Positions 18,941 to 27,185 of a stretch of 64,000 bases of DNA are shown here, in pieces. The notes beneath the pieces were generated by a model. It ran no database searches and was not told the origin of the DNA. It saw only the letters and a program-made list of their open reading frames with translations. A program made the position numbers and the translations under genes. Source of the stretch: an uncultured Sulfitobacter sp. (GTDB taxonomy: Bacteria > Pseudomonadota > Alphaproteobacteria > Rhodobacterales > Rhodobacteraceae). The DNA lies in assembly GCA_947502265.1 (NCBI GenBank), contig CANMZB010000013.1, positions 1-64,000 on the forward strand. The letters run 5' to 3'. Position 1 is the stretch's first letter, and each line of letters starts with the position of its first letter.

Positions 18941-20104
18941 ATGATCCTGCATGAACTTTTAAGTTACGAGACGCTGCGTGTGATCTGGTGGGGCCTTCTG
19001 GGTGTGCTGCTGATCGGTTTTGCCCTGACGGACGGGTTTGACATGGGGGTCGGTGCGCTGCTGCCCTTTATTGCGAAAACGGATGTCGAACGGCGCGTGG
19101 CCATCAACACTGTCGGCCCGGTCTGGGAAGGCAATCAGGTCTGGTTTATTCTGGGCGGTGGTGCGATTTTCGCCGCGTGGCCACCGCTGTATGCGGTGAG
19201 CTTTTCAGGCTTCTATCTGGCGATGTTCGTCATTCTGTCAGCCTTTATTGTGCGCCCAGTGGCGTTCAAATACCGCTCCAAGCGGGACGATCCGTCCTGG
19301 CGCAGTTCGTGGGACTGGGCGCTGTGTGTCAGCGGGGCCATCCCCGCATTGCTGTTCGGTGTCGCCGTCGGCAATGTCATCCAGGGCGTGCCATTCCACT
19401 TTACCGACGATCTGCACACCATCTACGAGGGGGCATGGTACATGAAGTTCATCGGCTTGCTCGATCCGTTCTCGATCCTGGCGGGAGTGGTGTCGCTGTC
19501 GATGCTAGTGATGCATGGCGGGGCGTGGTTGACGCTGAAAGCCGAGGGTGCGGTGCAAATCCGCGCGCGTGCCATCGGGTCGGTTGCGGCTTTGATCGCG
19601 GTCGCGACCTATGCGTTGGCGGGCTTGTGGCTGGCCGTGGGGATCGAGGGGTTCGCGATTGTTGGTGATTATGTGACCGATGGCCCCTCCAACCCGCTGC
19701 ATTTCGAAGTTGCGCGCACGGCAAGCTGGCTTACGGCCTATACCGACCGACCGTGGATCGTTGTGGCACCTGTGATGGGGATTGTGGGCGGTCTGCTGAC
19801 CTTCCTCGGTTTGCGGGCAGGGCGCGAAGTGTCAACGCTGCTGGTCTCCAAAATGGCGATCCTTGGCGTGATTTCGTCGGTTGGCCTGACGATGTTCCCG
19901 TTCATCCTACCAAGCTCAAGCGACCCGCAGTCTTCGCTGACGGTCTGGAACAGCTCTTCTTCGCACCTCACGTTGTTCATCATGCTGGTGTCTACGGCGA
20001 TCTTCATGCCGCTGATCCTGATGTACACCGCGTGGGTCTACAAAGTGCTTTGGGGCAAGGTCACCGAGGCTGATGTGTCTGAAAACTCTCACTCTGTTTA
20101 CTGA
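18941..20104 (+). CDS. cydB: Cytochrome bd oxidase subunit II
   Basis: A 387-residue membrane protein with the family motif LTDGFDMGVGALLPF near residue 28 and GPVWEGNQVWFI near 58. It forms the CydAB heterodimer, structurally a heme-free copy of subunit I. It sits between cydA and cydX with short spacers, forming a standard cydABX operon. Confidence 0.95.
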   Translation: MILHELLSYETLRVIWWGLLGVLLIGFALTDGFDMGVGALLPFIAKTDVERRVAINTVGPVWEGNQVWFILGGGAIFAAWPPLYAVSFSGFYLAMFVILSAFIVRPVAFKYRSKRDDPSWRSSWDWALCVSGAIPALLFGVAVGNVIQGVPFHFTDDLHTIYEGAWYMKFIGLLDPFSILAGVVSLSMLVMHGGAWLTLKAEGAVQIRARAIGSVAALIAVATYALAGLWLAVGIEGFAIVGDYVTDGPSNPLHFEVARTASWLTAYTDRPWIVVAPVMGIVGGLLTFLGLRAGREVSTLLVSKMAILGVISSVGLTMFPFILPSSSDPQSSLTVWNSSSSHLTLFIMLVSTAIFMPLILMYTAWVYKVLWGKVTEADVSENSHSVY

Positions 20105-20118
20105 GGAAAGGAAATCCG

Positions 20119-20259
20119 ATGTGGTATTTTGCCTGGATACTTGGCCTTCCGCTGGCCGCCATCTTTGCTGTCATGAATGCGATGTGGCTTGAGATGAAGG
20201 AAGACGAGCGCACGATTGCCGAGGGCGAGCGCGCGCGTCCGAAAAAAACGCGATCGTGA
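20119..20259 (+). CDS. cydX: Cytochrome bd small subunit CydX
   Basis: A 46-residue single-helix protein starting MWYFAWILGLPLAAIFAV and ending in a charged Glu/Arg/Lys tail. GAGGAAAGGAA lies just ahead of its ATG, 14 bases after cydB. CydX stabilises the heme groups of CydAB. The W-Y-F-A-W-I-L-G start and the conserved N-A-M-W-L-E are the family hallmarks. Confidence 0.92.
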   Translation: MWYFAWILGLPLAAIFAVMNAMWLEMKEDERTIAEGERARPKKTRS

Positions 20260-20341
20260 TCGCGACAGCAGCGCGGCGGCGGCATCCTTGTTTCGCTGCC
20301 GCGTTGCCATCCCGTTGATTTAAAAATGGAAATGTAGGGAA

Positions 20342-21318
20342 ATGTCAATCTCTACACTCGCAAACCAAAGCCAGCCAAAGCTTGCAAACCTGCCCATTAC
20401 GTTCTTTGCCATCGGCATAGGCATGATGGGGCTGACGCTGGCCCTGCGCGCGGCGGAAACGGGTTTCTCCGTCGGGCATGGTGTCTCGATGGTTGTGCTG
20501 GCGGTCTCGACCGTGATGCTTGGGGCCATTACGGCGGGCTATCTGGCCAAGGCGTATCGCTTCCCTGACAAGGTCGCCGAAGACTGGCCCACCCTGTCAA
20601 GATTACGTTCTTTCCGGCCATGTCGATCTCCTTGCTGTTGCTTGCCACCGCGTTGGTCGAGGTGGCCCCGACGGTAGCAGAGCCGTTGTGGATGTTCGGG
20701 ACTGCATTGCAGGGTGTGCTGGCGCTTTCGGTGATCTCGGCTTGGACCGGACCCCGTCCGTTTCAGACCGGCATGATGACGCCTGCGTGGTTTATTCCGG
20801 CGGTGGGTAATGTGATCGTGCCGCTTGCGGGCGCGCGTCTTGGCTATATCGAGGTGTCGTGGCTGTTCTTTTCGGGCGGTCTGGTCTTTTGGATCGTGCT
20901 GCTGACGCTGGTGATGAACCGCCTGATGTTCCACGACCCCATGCCCGGCAAGATGGTGCCGACGCTGATGATCCTCGTCGCTCCGCCCGCCGTCGCGTTC
21001 AGTGCGTGGTTACGCCTTGAAGGTGAAGTCGGTGCGTTCGGGCATTTTCTGCTCAGTACCGCGTATATCTTTGCGCCGCTTGTCACCACGCAGGCCGCGA
21101 AGTTGCGCAAATTGCCGTTCGCGCTGTCGTGGTGGGCGCTGTCCTTTCCGATAGCGGCGCTTGCGATTGCTAGCTTGGGCTATGCCCACGCGGCGGCGTC
21201 CGTTGCCCATCTGTGGATCGGCGCAGGCCTTCTTTCCCTACTGATCGTAGTGGTGGCCGCGTTGATCGTGCGCACGGGGGTGGCCATCCGCTCGGGCGCT
21301 ATTTGCGTGCCTGAATAG
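20342..21318 (+). pseudogene. TDT/SLAC1-family (TehA-like) transporter, frameshifted
   Basis: The first frame runs from the ATG at 20342 through several helices to AYRFPDKVAEDW. Past about 20590 the family sequence resumes in another frame as HPVKITFFPAMSISLLLLA and runs to the stop at 21318. The total length is one base short of a multiple of three. Restoring one G in TGGCCCAC (20585-20592) would give EDWAHPVKITFF. The protein would be a ten-helix carrier of tellurite, dicarboxylate or sulfite-like anions. Either a real single-base deletion or a homopolymer sequencing error. It lies 82 bases after cydX. Confidence 0.8.
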
Positions 21319-21348
21319 ATTTTCCTAACGCACTAAAGGAGTACCAAA

Positions 21349-21787
21349 ATGCGTCTTTCCAAAATTTTCACCGCTTCAGTTCTTGCCGTCGGTCTGGCGG
21401 GCACGGCGCAGGCAGATGAGCCCAACAAGCTGATCACGATCCTGACCGCGCCCGAGCCACAGACCCAACTGATGGCGATGGTCCTGACCATGAACGCCAT
21501 CGCCGCCGGTGCCAAGGCAGAGATGCTGCTGTGCGGTCCGGCAGGGGATATCGCCCTTCAGGATGCACCGGCCTCGGCAACGGATGGTCAGCCGCTCAAG
21601 GACGCCAGCCCGCAAGGCTGCGGAAGATGATGATCGCGAAAAGGGTCTCAAGGTTCAGTTCTGTGCGATTTACCTGCCCGGCAAAGGCGCCGATGCGTCC
21701 GTGCTGGTTGAGGGGGTTACTGCTGCCGCGCCTGATGCGATGGGCGCAGCCATCGTGGCCGACGACACAACCGTGATGAGCTTTTGA
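21349..21787 (+). pseudogene. Periplasmic DsrE/F-like protein, two frameshifts
   Basis: An ideal AAGGAG site precedes the ATG. The product starts with a signal peptide (cleavage after AQA, residue 22), then ITILTAPEPQTQLMAMVLTM and the cysteine motif LLCGPAGD. The frame breaks at about 21617, continues as LRKMMIAK in a second frame, and breaks again at about 21642 to give LKVQFCAIYLPGKGADASVL in a third, ending at 21787. Two single-base losses would restore a 146-residue DsrE-like sulfur-handling protein. The rebuilt protein keeps two cysteines, consistent with persulfide chemistry. Confidence 0.75.
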
Positions 21788-21800
21788 GTCATTACAACAA

Positions 21801-21828
21801 CCGCCGCATCGGGATGATGGCGGCGTTT
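21801..21828 (+). terminator. Possible terminator after the DsrE-like gene
   Basis: CGCCGCATC and GATGGCGGCG pair with one bulge around a 5-base loop, followed by TTTAT. The U-tract is short, so efficiency is doubtful. Confidence 0.35.
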
Positions 21829-21891
21829 ATGCTGGTATATCAGAAGCTTATTATAAAAACTTAATACGTTACGTTAAGATTTGTGTTGTTC

Positions 21892-22071
21892 ATGACGAAC
21901 CATGCCGCCGCTTGGTTGAAGTGGCAACCGCACGCGGTTTTGGGGTGGTTGTTTGATCCTGACGTAACGCTGGCCTGGTGTCAGGCCGGATGTCCTGATT
22001 GTGTTTTCGCGGAACGGGGCATCCACCAATTCCACACGGCGCCGCCGGTGGATTTCCCGGTGAGAAGATGA
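21892..22071 (+). CDS. Small Cys-containing ORF coupled to the flavoprotein gene
   Basis: A 59-residue frame (ATG at 21892; GTG at 21883 also possible) whose TGA overlaps the flavoprotein ATG by 3 bases (ATGA). It contains three clustered cysteines, WCQAGCPDC, with a Trp-rich N-terminal half. There is no strong ribosome binding site and I recognise no domain. The overlap is the typical signature of coupled genes in this genome, so it may be genuine, but the neighbours are decayed and it could also be a remnant. Confidence 0.4.
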   Translation: MTNHAAAWLKWQPHAVLGWLFDPDVTLAWCQAGCPDCVFAERGIHQFHTAPPVDFPVRR

Positions 22072-23388
22072 CTGTGACCAAGGTTCAAAACATACAGGCC
22101 TCGCGCCGCGCCTTTTTCGGCCTTGTCGCCGGGGGGCTTGCCACTGCGGCGGCTGTGCGCCCTGCGCAGGCCGCCAAAATCCGCACAAACGCCCGCATCG
22201 TGATAATTGGTGCGGGGGCCGCAGGTGTCGCTTTGGTTAACCGGCTGGTGGATCGTCTGGAAGGGGCCGCGATTACAATACTCGACCCGAGCGCCGCGCA
22301 TCTCTATCAGCCCGGTCTGTCACTGGTCGCGGCAGGGTTGAGACCGGCGTCCTACACAATGGAAAACCACCGACTGGCTGCCCAAGGGCATCACATTTAT
22401 CCCCGAGGCCGCCGCCGCGATTGATCCTGTGGCCAAGACCGTAGACACCTCCGGGGGCCGGTCGGTGCCGTATGATTTTCTGATCGTGGCCCCCGGCCTT
22501 GTGCTGGATCACGATGCCATCGAAGGGTTCTCGCTTGATCTGGTGGGAGCGCAGGGTATTGGCGCGCTTTATGCAGGTCCGCAAAATGCCACCAAAACAT
22601 GGGCTGCCGGATCGAAATTCGCCGAGGAGGGCGGCGTGGTCCTGTTTACCCGTCCGGTGACCGAGATAAAATGCGCGGGCGCGCCGCTGAAGCACATGTT
22701 TCTGATCGAGGATGTTGCCACCCGCACCGCAGGCAAAGGCAAGCACGAAATGCATTATGCCGCCCATGATGCGACCTTGTTCGGGGTGCAGATTGTATCG
22801 GAAAAGGTACGGATGCTGTTTGAAGACCGCGCAATCAACCCGCACTACAGCCATGTTCTGAAGGCGGTCGGTCCGGGCCGCAAACGGGCGACGTTTGCCA
22901 CACCCACAGGCGATGCCGAACTGGAGTATGACTATCTGCATGTGGTTCCCCCGCAACGCGCACCCGATGTGATCCGCCAGTCGGGGTTAAGCTGGGCTGA
23001 CAGGTGGACGGATCAGGGATGGGTCGAGGTTGACCAAAAAACCCTGCGCCACCTGCGGTTTCCCGATGTTTTCGCCTTGGGAGATGTAGCGGGCGTGCCC
23101 AAAGGCAAAACCGCAGCCTCGCTAAGATGGCAGGTGCCGGTTGTCGAAGACCACCTGATCGCTGCCATTGAGGGCCGTGAGGGGACTGCCACCTATGACG
23201 GCTATAGCTCCTGTCCGTTGGTCACGCGGGTGGGCCGTGCGAGGCTGGTGGAATTCGACTATCACAACAATCTGACCCCTTCGTTCCCCGGCGCGATCGC
23301 ACCGCTGGAAGAGTTGTGGATCAGTTGGCTGATGAAAGAGGTGGCGTTGAAAGCCACCTATAGCGCCATGCTGCGTGGCAAGGTCTGA
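22068..23388 (+). pseudogene. Tat-exported sulfide:quinone reductase / flavocytochrome c-like flavoprotein, frameshifted
   Basis: The N-terminus carries a Tat signal (SRRAFFGLVAGGLATAAA) and an FAD-binding RIVIIGAGAAGVALVNRL. After PASYTME (about 22361) the frame shifts. The rest, starting TTDWLPKGITFIPEA, is in the +1 frame and contains the redox-type Cys in IKCAGAPLKHMF and the late FAD motif FALGDVAGVPKGKTAAS. The length is one base over a multiple of three. Removing one A from the GAAAACC run restores a protein of about 439 residues. The Tat signal places it in the periplasm, as for flavocytochrome c sulfide dehydrogenase. Confidence 0.8.
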
Positions 23389-23423
23389 GGAGACGGACAA
23401 CGGAACAACTCAGTATTGAAACG

Positions 23424-23792
23424 ATGATCGCGGTGTTCGAAGGAATCTTTGGCCGCGGATTGTTCTGGGCGATGGTGGTCGCGGCTTTGGTGGTGACGGG
23501 CGGCTATCTCTACGTTCTGATCCGCGACAGGGAGATGTCGATGCGCAAATTTCTGCTGGCGCAGCTGCCGATGCCGTTTGGCGCAGTGACGGCTGTGGTG
23601 CTTGTGCTGGTCATAACGCATTCGCAATTGCGTGACATCGGCGGCCCGGTAGATGTGATCGTGCTGCTTGGTGTTGCTGTCATGGGGGCCATTGGCACTG
23701 CGATTCTGGTGTATACGGCGCAGTCCTGTTTCGTGGCACGCGGGAATAGGCAGTTCATAAAATCATCGCCTGTCCGCGTCGACAGGCGATGA
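23424..23792 (+). CDS. Small three-helix membrane protein, DUF5368-like
   Basis: A 122-residue protein with three to four predicted helices and the stretch VFEGIFGRGLFWAMVVAALV at the start. I associate this with DUF5368 proteins that sit in roseobacter sulfur gene sets; the name is recall, not a search. The frame is open upstream, and the family-like N-terminus EQLSIETMIAVFE extends before the ATG at 23424. The codon where an ATG would be expected (23400) is ACG, with GGAG about 9 bases ahead of it. Either translation starts at 23424, or ACG is used, or the start has been lost. Confidence 0.55.
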   Translation: MIAVFEGIFGRGLFWAMVVAALVVTGGYLYVLIRDREMSMRKFLLAQLPMPFGAVTAVVLVLVITHSQLRDIGGPVDVIVLLGVAVMGAIGTAILVYTAQSCFVARGNRQFIKSSPVRVDRR

Positions 23793-23857
23793 GCGGGCAC
23801 AAAAGAATACCCCGGCAGAGCAACGCCCGCCGGGAGTAAACCTGTCATGTGTGGCTT

Positions 23858-24658
23858 CTAGGCAAAGCTGATGTCGACAGAGCCGAAGCTACCGAAATCT
23901 GCGTGAATGGCGCTGCCGGAGGGGCATTCCACAGGGCGGATAAAACTGCCCGAGAGGATCACATGTCCGGCCTCGATAGCTTGGCCATACTGCGCCATGC
24001 GGCGGGCGAGCCAGACAACGCTTTCGACAGGATCGTTCAGCACGCCAGCGCCAAGGCCGGTTTCCTCGATCTCGCCGTTGCGCAACGTCAGCGCACCGAC
24101 CCAGCGCAGGTCAAAGGCATCGGGCGCGTGGCGTTCGACGCCCAGCACAACACCCGCATTGGCGGCATTGTCGCTGATGGTGTCGAACACGGTGCGGGCC
24201 TTGCCGTTTTCGGGATCGGCCCTTTGGATACGGGTGTCCAGAATTTCGATCGCGGGCGCGACAAAACCGGTCGCGTCCAGCACGTCCTGACGGGTCACAT
24301 TCTCTGCGCCGAGGGCCGATTTCATGACAAAGGCGATCTCGGTCTCGATGCGCGGCTGGATAAAGCGGCCCGCAGGAACGGTTGCGCCGGTGTCAAAGAC
24401 CATATCGTCGAACAGGATCCCGCTGTCGGGAGTGTCGATGTTCAGCGCGTATTGCATTGCTTTCGAGGTCAGCCCGATCTTCCAGCCGATCACCTTGCGT
24501 CCCTGCGCAAGCTTTTGCTCGAAGACGGCTTTTTGTACGGCATAGGCATCGTCCATTCCCATTTCAGGATGGCGCCGGGTCAATATGCCGATCTGCCGGC
24601 CGCTCTGCTCGGCTTGCAACAGGTCGGCGGCGGCGCGGACGTGATCCTGAGGGGTCAT
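23858..24658 (-). CDS. 2-oxo-hept-4-ene-dioate / 2-keto-4-pentenoate hydratase
   Basis: A 266-residue cytoplasmic enzyme of the MhpD/HpaH hydratase-decarboxylase family, which acts late in meta-cleavage of aromatics. Landmarks are GWKIGLTSKAMQ near 61, the metal-binding PRIETEIAFV near 105 and GAGVLNDPVESVVWLA near 203. The ATG at 24658 has GGAGAA 6 bases upstream and overlaps the stop of the degraded upstream gene. The other pathway genes next to it are ruined, so its present role is uncertain. HpaH is the closest guess from the FAH and ALDH neighbours. Confidence 0.8.
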   Translation of the reverse strand: MTPQDHVRAAADLLQAEQSGRQIGILTRRHPEMGMDDAYAVQKAVFEQKLAQGRKVIGWKIGLTSKAMQYALNIDTPDSGILFDDMVFDTGATVPAGRFIQPRIETEIAFVMKSALGAENVTRQDVLDATGFVAPAIEILDTRIQRADPENGKARTVFDTISDNAANAGVVLGVERHAPDAFDLRWVGALTLRNGEIEETGLGAGVLNDPVESVVWLARRMAQYGQAIEAGHVILSGSFIRPVECPSGSAIHADFGSFGSVDISFA

Positions 24659-24838
24659 TGCTTGTTCTCCACACGGCTGCACGGAACGTCGATGCCTGCC
24701 ACTTCGATCTCGACCAGATCACCGCTCACGTCCAGCAGGGTGTGGCATTGTTTGAAATCGGATGACAGGGCCACGCCCTGCATCGGTGATTGCACCGTAA
24801 AAGGACTGGTCGTTGGCGGTATAAGTTTCAAAGTGCAT
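24655..24838 (-). pseudogene. Remnant of an FAH-family (fumarylacetoacetate hydrolase-like) gene
   Basis: AAGGA and an ATG at 24838 begin MHFETYTANDQSFYGAITD, then the frame breaks. A second frame gives VALSSDFKQCHTLLDV and runs directly into SGDLVEIEVAGIDVP, which is the C-terminal strand of FAH-fold enzymes (usually GD-VEVEI-GIG). The whole catalytic middle, normally some 200 codons, is missing. The end still overlaps the hydratase ATG, so the fragment keeps its original operon position. This cannot be explained by a base-call error. Confidence 0.65.
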
Positions 24839-25013
24839 AGCTTGATCCTTGTCGGCAGCGGAGTGATAATTCAGGGCGCGATGACAGCAGAGCTTGAAGG
24901 TGTGAGGCTTTTACCCCGGTGTCAACGAATCCGGAGCCGTTTGCGAACCCGCTGCGCTGCGGAGCGTCTTGCGGTGCGGGTCTTTCAGATCCCGTTTGAC
25001 CGGTTCGGGATCG

Positions 25014-25125
25014 GGACCGGACCAAATATCCTTCCTGCGTGATGCGTATTTTTCTGGTGGCACCGGTGAACAGGGCGGGGCGGTAAAAATATCCCTCATC
25101 CCCTACCGGCATCATTGCGCCGGAT
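25014..25125 (-). pseudogene. Fragment of an aldehyde dehydrogenase gene
   Basis: The minus-strand frame reads SGAMMPVGDEGYFYRPALF, then FTGAT and RITQE. This is the region of NAD-dependent aldehyde dehydrogenases that leads into EEIFGPV. Here the next bases encode IFGPV only after one missing base (near 25031), after which the similarity ends. The 5-prime two thirds, including the catalytic Cys, are absent. With the FAH remnant and hydratase it outlines a lost hpa-like catabolic operon. Confidence 0.6.
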
Positions 25126-25412
25126 GTTACAGAACAAGCCTGTGCACAGATTTTTTGTTTCATATGATTTGCGGGTGTGATGTAATAAGGCAGATGGAGA
25201 ATGCTCTAAAGCCTGCTGTTGTGCGCAGCCATACGTCACTGGACGCTATTCAGGCCGCGAGAGCCTGTCTTTTCCGGACGGTCCTGTAAAGATATGATGG
25301 CCACGGAGTTTTTCGAGTGTCCGACAGGCAGCCGCGTTGAAACGCGCGTGATATTTGAACATTTGCCTTGCACTGCGGATAGCGCCATCTGCCAAACCTG
25401 CGTGAAAATGAT
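25126..25412. other. Gap before phnM, nothing firm
   Basis: No supported gene. A 65-codon frame (25219-25416) overlaps the phnM start but has no ribosome binding site or recognisable motif. Confidence 0.4.
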
Positions 25413-26558
25413 ATGACTGACCAGACGATCTTTGCAAATGCCCGCCTGATCCTGAACGATGAAATCATGCTTGGAACGGTGAGGATCGACAACGGCGTGA
25501 TCTCCGATATCGACAGCGGGGCAGGGGTGCCGCAAGGTGCGCTTGATCTGGGGGGAGATTACCTCGCGCCCGGTCTGGTCGAGCTTCATACCGATAACCT
25601 TGAGAGGCATTTGTCGCCACGCCCGACGGTGGACTGGCCCTACAAGGCGGCCATTCTGGCCCATGACCGGGAGTTGGCAGGAAACGGCATCACCACGGTT
25701 TTCGATGCGATCCGCGTGGGGTCTATCGTGTCAGGCAACAGTAAACGTTACGGAAAATATGCCCGCAGAATGGCCGATGAAATCCTTGCCATGCGGCGCG
25801 CAGGCCTGCTGCGGATCAGCCATCACATGCATCTCAGGGCCGAAATCTGTTGCGAGACCCTGGAGGAGGAGCTTGCCGAGTTTCTGCCGCAGGACCGGAT
25901 CGGTATTGTGTCAATGATGGATCACACCCCCGGCCAGCGTCAATTCACGGACATCTCCAAGTTCGAGACATATGTGCGTGGAAAATATGCGTTCGGTGAT
26001 CAGGAGTTTCTTGATTACATCGGTTTCCTGACCGGCCTGCAATCCGAATTGGGCGCAAAACACGAGGCCGCGACAGTGGCGGCGGCGCAAAGGCTTGGCG
26101 CAACATTGGCAAGCCATGACGATACGACGGTCAAACAGGTTGCGACCAGCCATGCGCACGGCGTCAAAGTGGCCGAGTTTCCGACCACTGTTGATGCCGC
26201 TGACGCCTGCCACGCGCATGGCATCGCCACCATCATGGGCGCGCCAAATCTGATCCGGGGCGGATCGCACTCGGGCAATGTATCCGCGTCCGAGCTGGCA
26301 TCGCGCGACCGGCTTGATATCCTGTCCTCCGACTATGTGCCTGCGGGGCTGTTGATGGCGGCGGTGCAGCTGGGTGATTTATGGGGCGATCTGGCGCGCG
26401 GCATACGCACTGTCACAGCACGGCCTGCACAGGCGGTTGGTCTGACCGATCGTGGCACAATCAGCCCCGGCCAAAGGGCGGATTTTATTCGGTTTGCAAT
26501 TGCAGACGGGACGCCGATCCTGCACGAAACATGGTCTGCGGGGCGGCGCGTCTTTTGA
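25413..26558 (+). CDS. phnM: Alpha-D-ribose 1-methylphosphonate 5-triphosphate diphosphatase (PhnM)
   Basis: A 381-residue amidohydrolase-fold protein of the carbon-phosphorus lyase pathway, releasing pyrophosphate from the 5-triphosphate intermediate. Markers are DYLAPGLVELHTDNLERHL (first metal motif, near 47-65), HHMHLRAEICCE near 137, TLASHDDTT near 231, and VTARPAQAVGLTDRG near the C-terminus. No other phn gene is within 10 kb on either side, so it is an orphan copy here. The lyase core may lie elsewhere in the genome. Confidence 0.9.
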   Translation: MTDQTIFANARLILNDEIMLGTVRIDNGVISDIDSGAGVPQGALDLGGDYLAPGLVELHTDNLERHLSPRPTVDWPYKAAILAHDRELAGNGITTVFDAIRVGSIVSGNSKRYGKYARRMADEILAMRRAGLLRISHHMHLRAEICCETLEEELAEFLPQDRIGIVSMMDHTPGQRQFTDISKFETYVRGKYAFGDQEFLDYIGFLTGLQSELGAKHEAATVAAAQRLGATLASHDDTTVKQVATSHAHGVKVAEFPTTVDAADACHAHGIATIMGAPNLIRGGSHSGNVSASELASRDRLDILSSDYVPAGLLMAAVQLGDLWGDLARGIRTVTARPAQAVGLTDRGTISPGQRADFIRFAIADGTPILHETWSAGRRVF

Positions 26559-26619
26559 CGATGACGCGGCGGGAATATCCGGCTGGTGAAGTCAAGGACC
26601 GCCGCCCGCACGGTTTTTT

Positions 26620-26931
26620 CTAGACATCTCCCGTCCCGCCGCGCGCGTCTGTCCCGCTGCGTTCGCGGGGTGCGTCGAACTGGCTACGGCCGAGAATCCG
26701 GCTGTTTTCATCAACCGTCAGGCGAAAGGCGCGACTGTTGTGAAAGAAGGTCAATCGCCAACGCCCCTCGTCCTCGTCCACACCTTTTTCGCACCGCGAG
26801 GTGATCGCACCGGACTGCATAAGGCTTTGAACCTCTGACGTAGTAAGGCCAAAGGCGTCTGCGATGATCTGCGCGTCTACGACAAAGCCGTCATCGCCAA
26901 TTTCGATTGATGTCACGACGGGTTTTTCCAA
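26620..26931 (-). CDS. DUF6522-type protein, third gene of the nsrR operon
   Basis: A 103-residue soluble protein of unknown function that I associate with DUF6522 (recall). It has a DGFVVDAQIIADAFGLT segment resembling a small helix-turn-helix around 14-45 and a beta-rich second half (GRWRLTFFHNSRAFRLTVD). It overlaps the heme protein gene by 19 bases in another frame, so it is translationally coupled to it. The NsrR operon context suggests a role in NO or peroxide stress. No cysteine pair or metal motif is obvious. Confidence 0.65.
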   Translation of the reverse strand: MEKPVVTSIEIGDDGFVVDAQIIADAFGLTTSEVQSLMQSGAITSRCEKGVDEDEGRWRLTFFHNSRAFRLTVDENSRILGRSQFDAPRERSGTDARGGTGDV

Positions 26932-27146
26932 TGGTCGTTGGCTGCGGCCACGGTCGCAAAATGCGTGGCGACGACCTGACTGACAGAGATCAACGCAGCG
27001 GCATCTTCGGCATATTCCGGACGCATACGATCGCGCGCATCCGCGTCGGGTTGAGTCAGCTTTATCGCCATGCGCGAAAGCTTTATCGCAAGGTCATAGC
27101 CTTCTTCGGGGGTTTTCGTGATCAGGGTTGGTAGCCAGGTTGTCAT
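26913..27146 (-). CDS. Hexameric tyrosine-coordinated heme protein (HTHP)
   Basis: A 77-residue protein. TWLPTLITKTPEEGYDLAIK is followed by RPEYAEDAAALISVSQVVAT and HFATVAAANDHW, matching the small heme protein crystallised from Silicibacter pomeroyi, in which Tyr coordinates heme and the hexamer shows peroxidase and catalase activity. Candidate ligand and distal residues Tyr and His are present in these motifs. AAGGAT lies 7 bases before the ATG. It is encoded 39 bases downstream of nsrR and overlaps the DUF6522 gene. Identification is from memory of the family, with good motif agreement. Confidence 0.75.
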   Translation of the reverse strand: MTTWLPTLITKTPEEGYDLAIKLSRMAIKLTQPDADARDRMRPEYAEDAAALISVSQVVATHFATVAAANDHWKNPS

Positions 27147-27185
27147 GTTTTTATCCTTTATTGGCCCCGTTAAGAGGGAGGGGTG

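Noticed and set aside
25219-25416. 65-codon ORF whose stop overlaps the phnM start
   Set aside because: The overlap resembles coupling, but no initiation signal or motif supports it and the region borders decayed genes.
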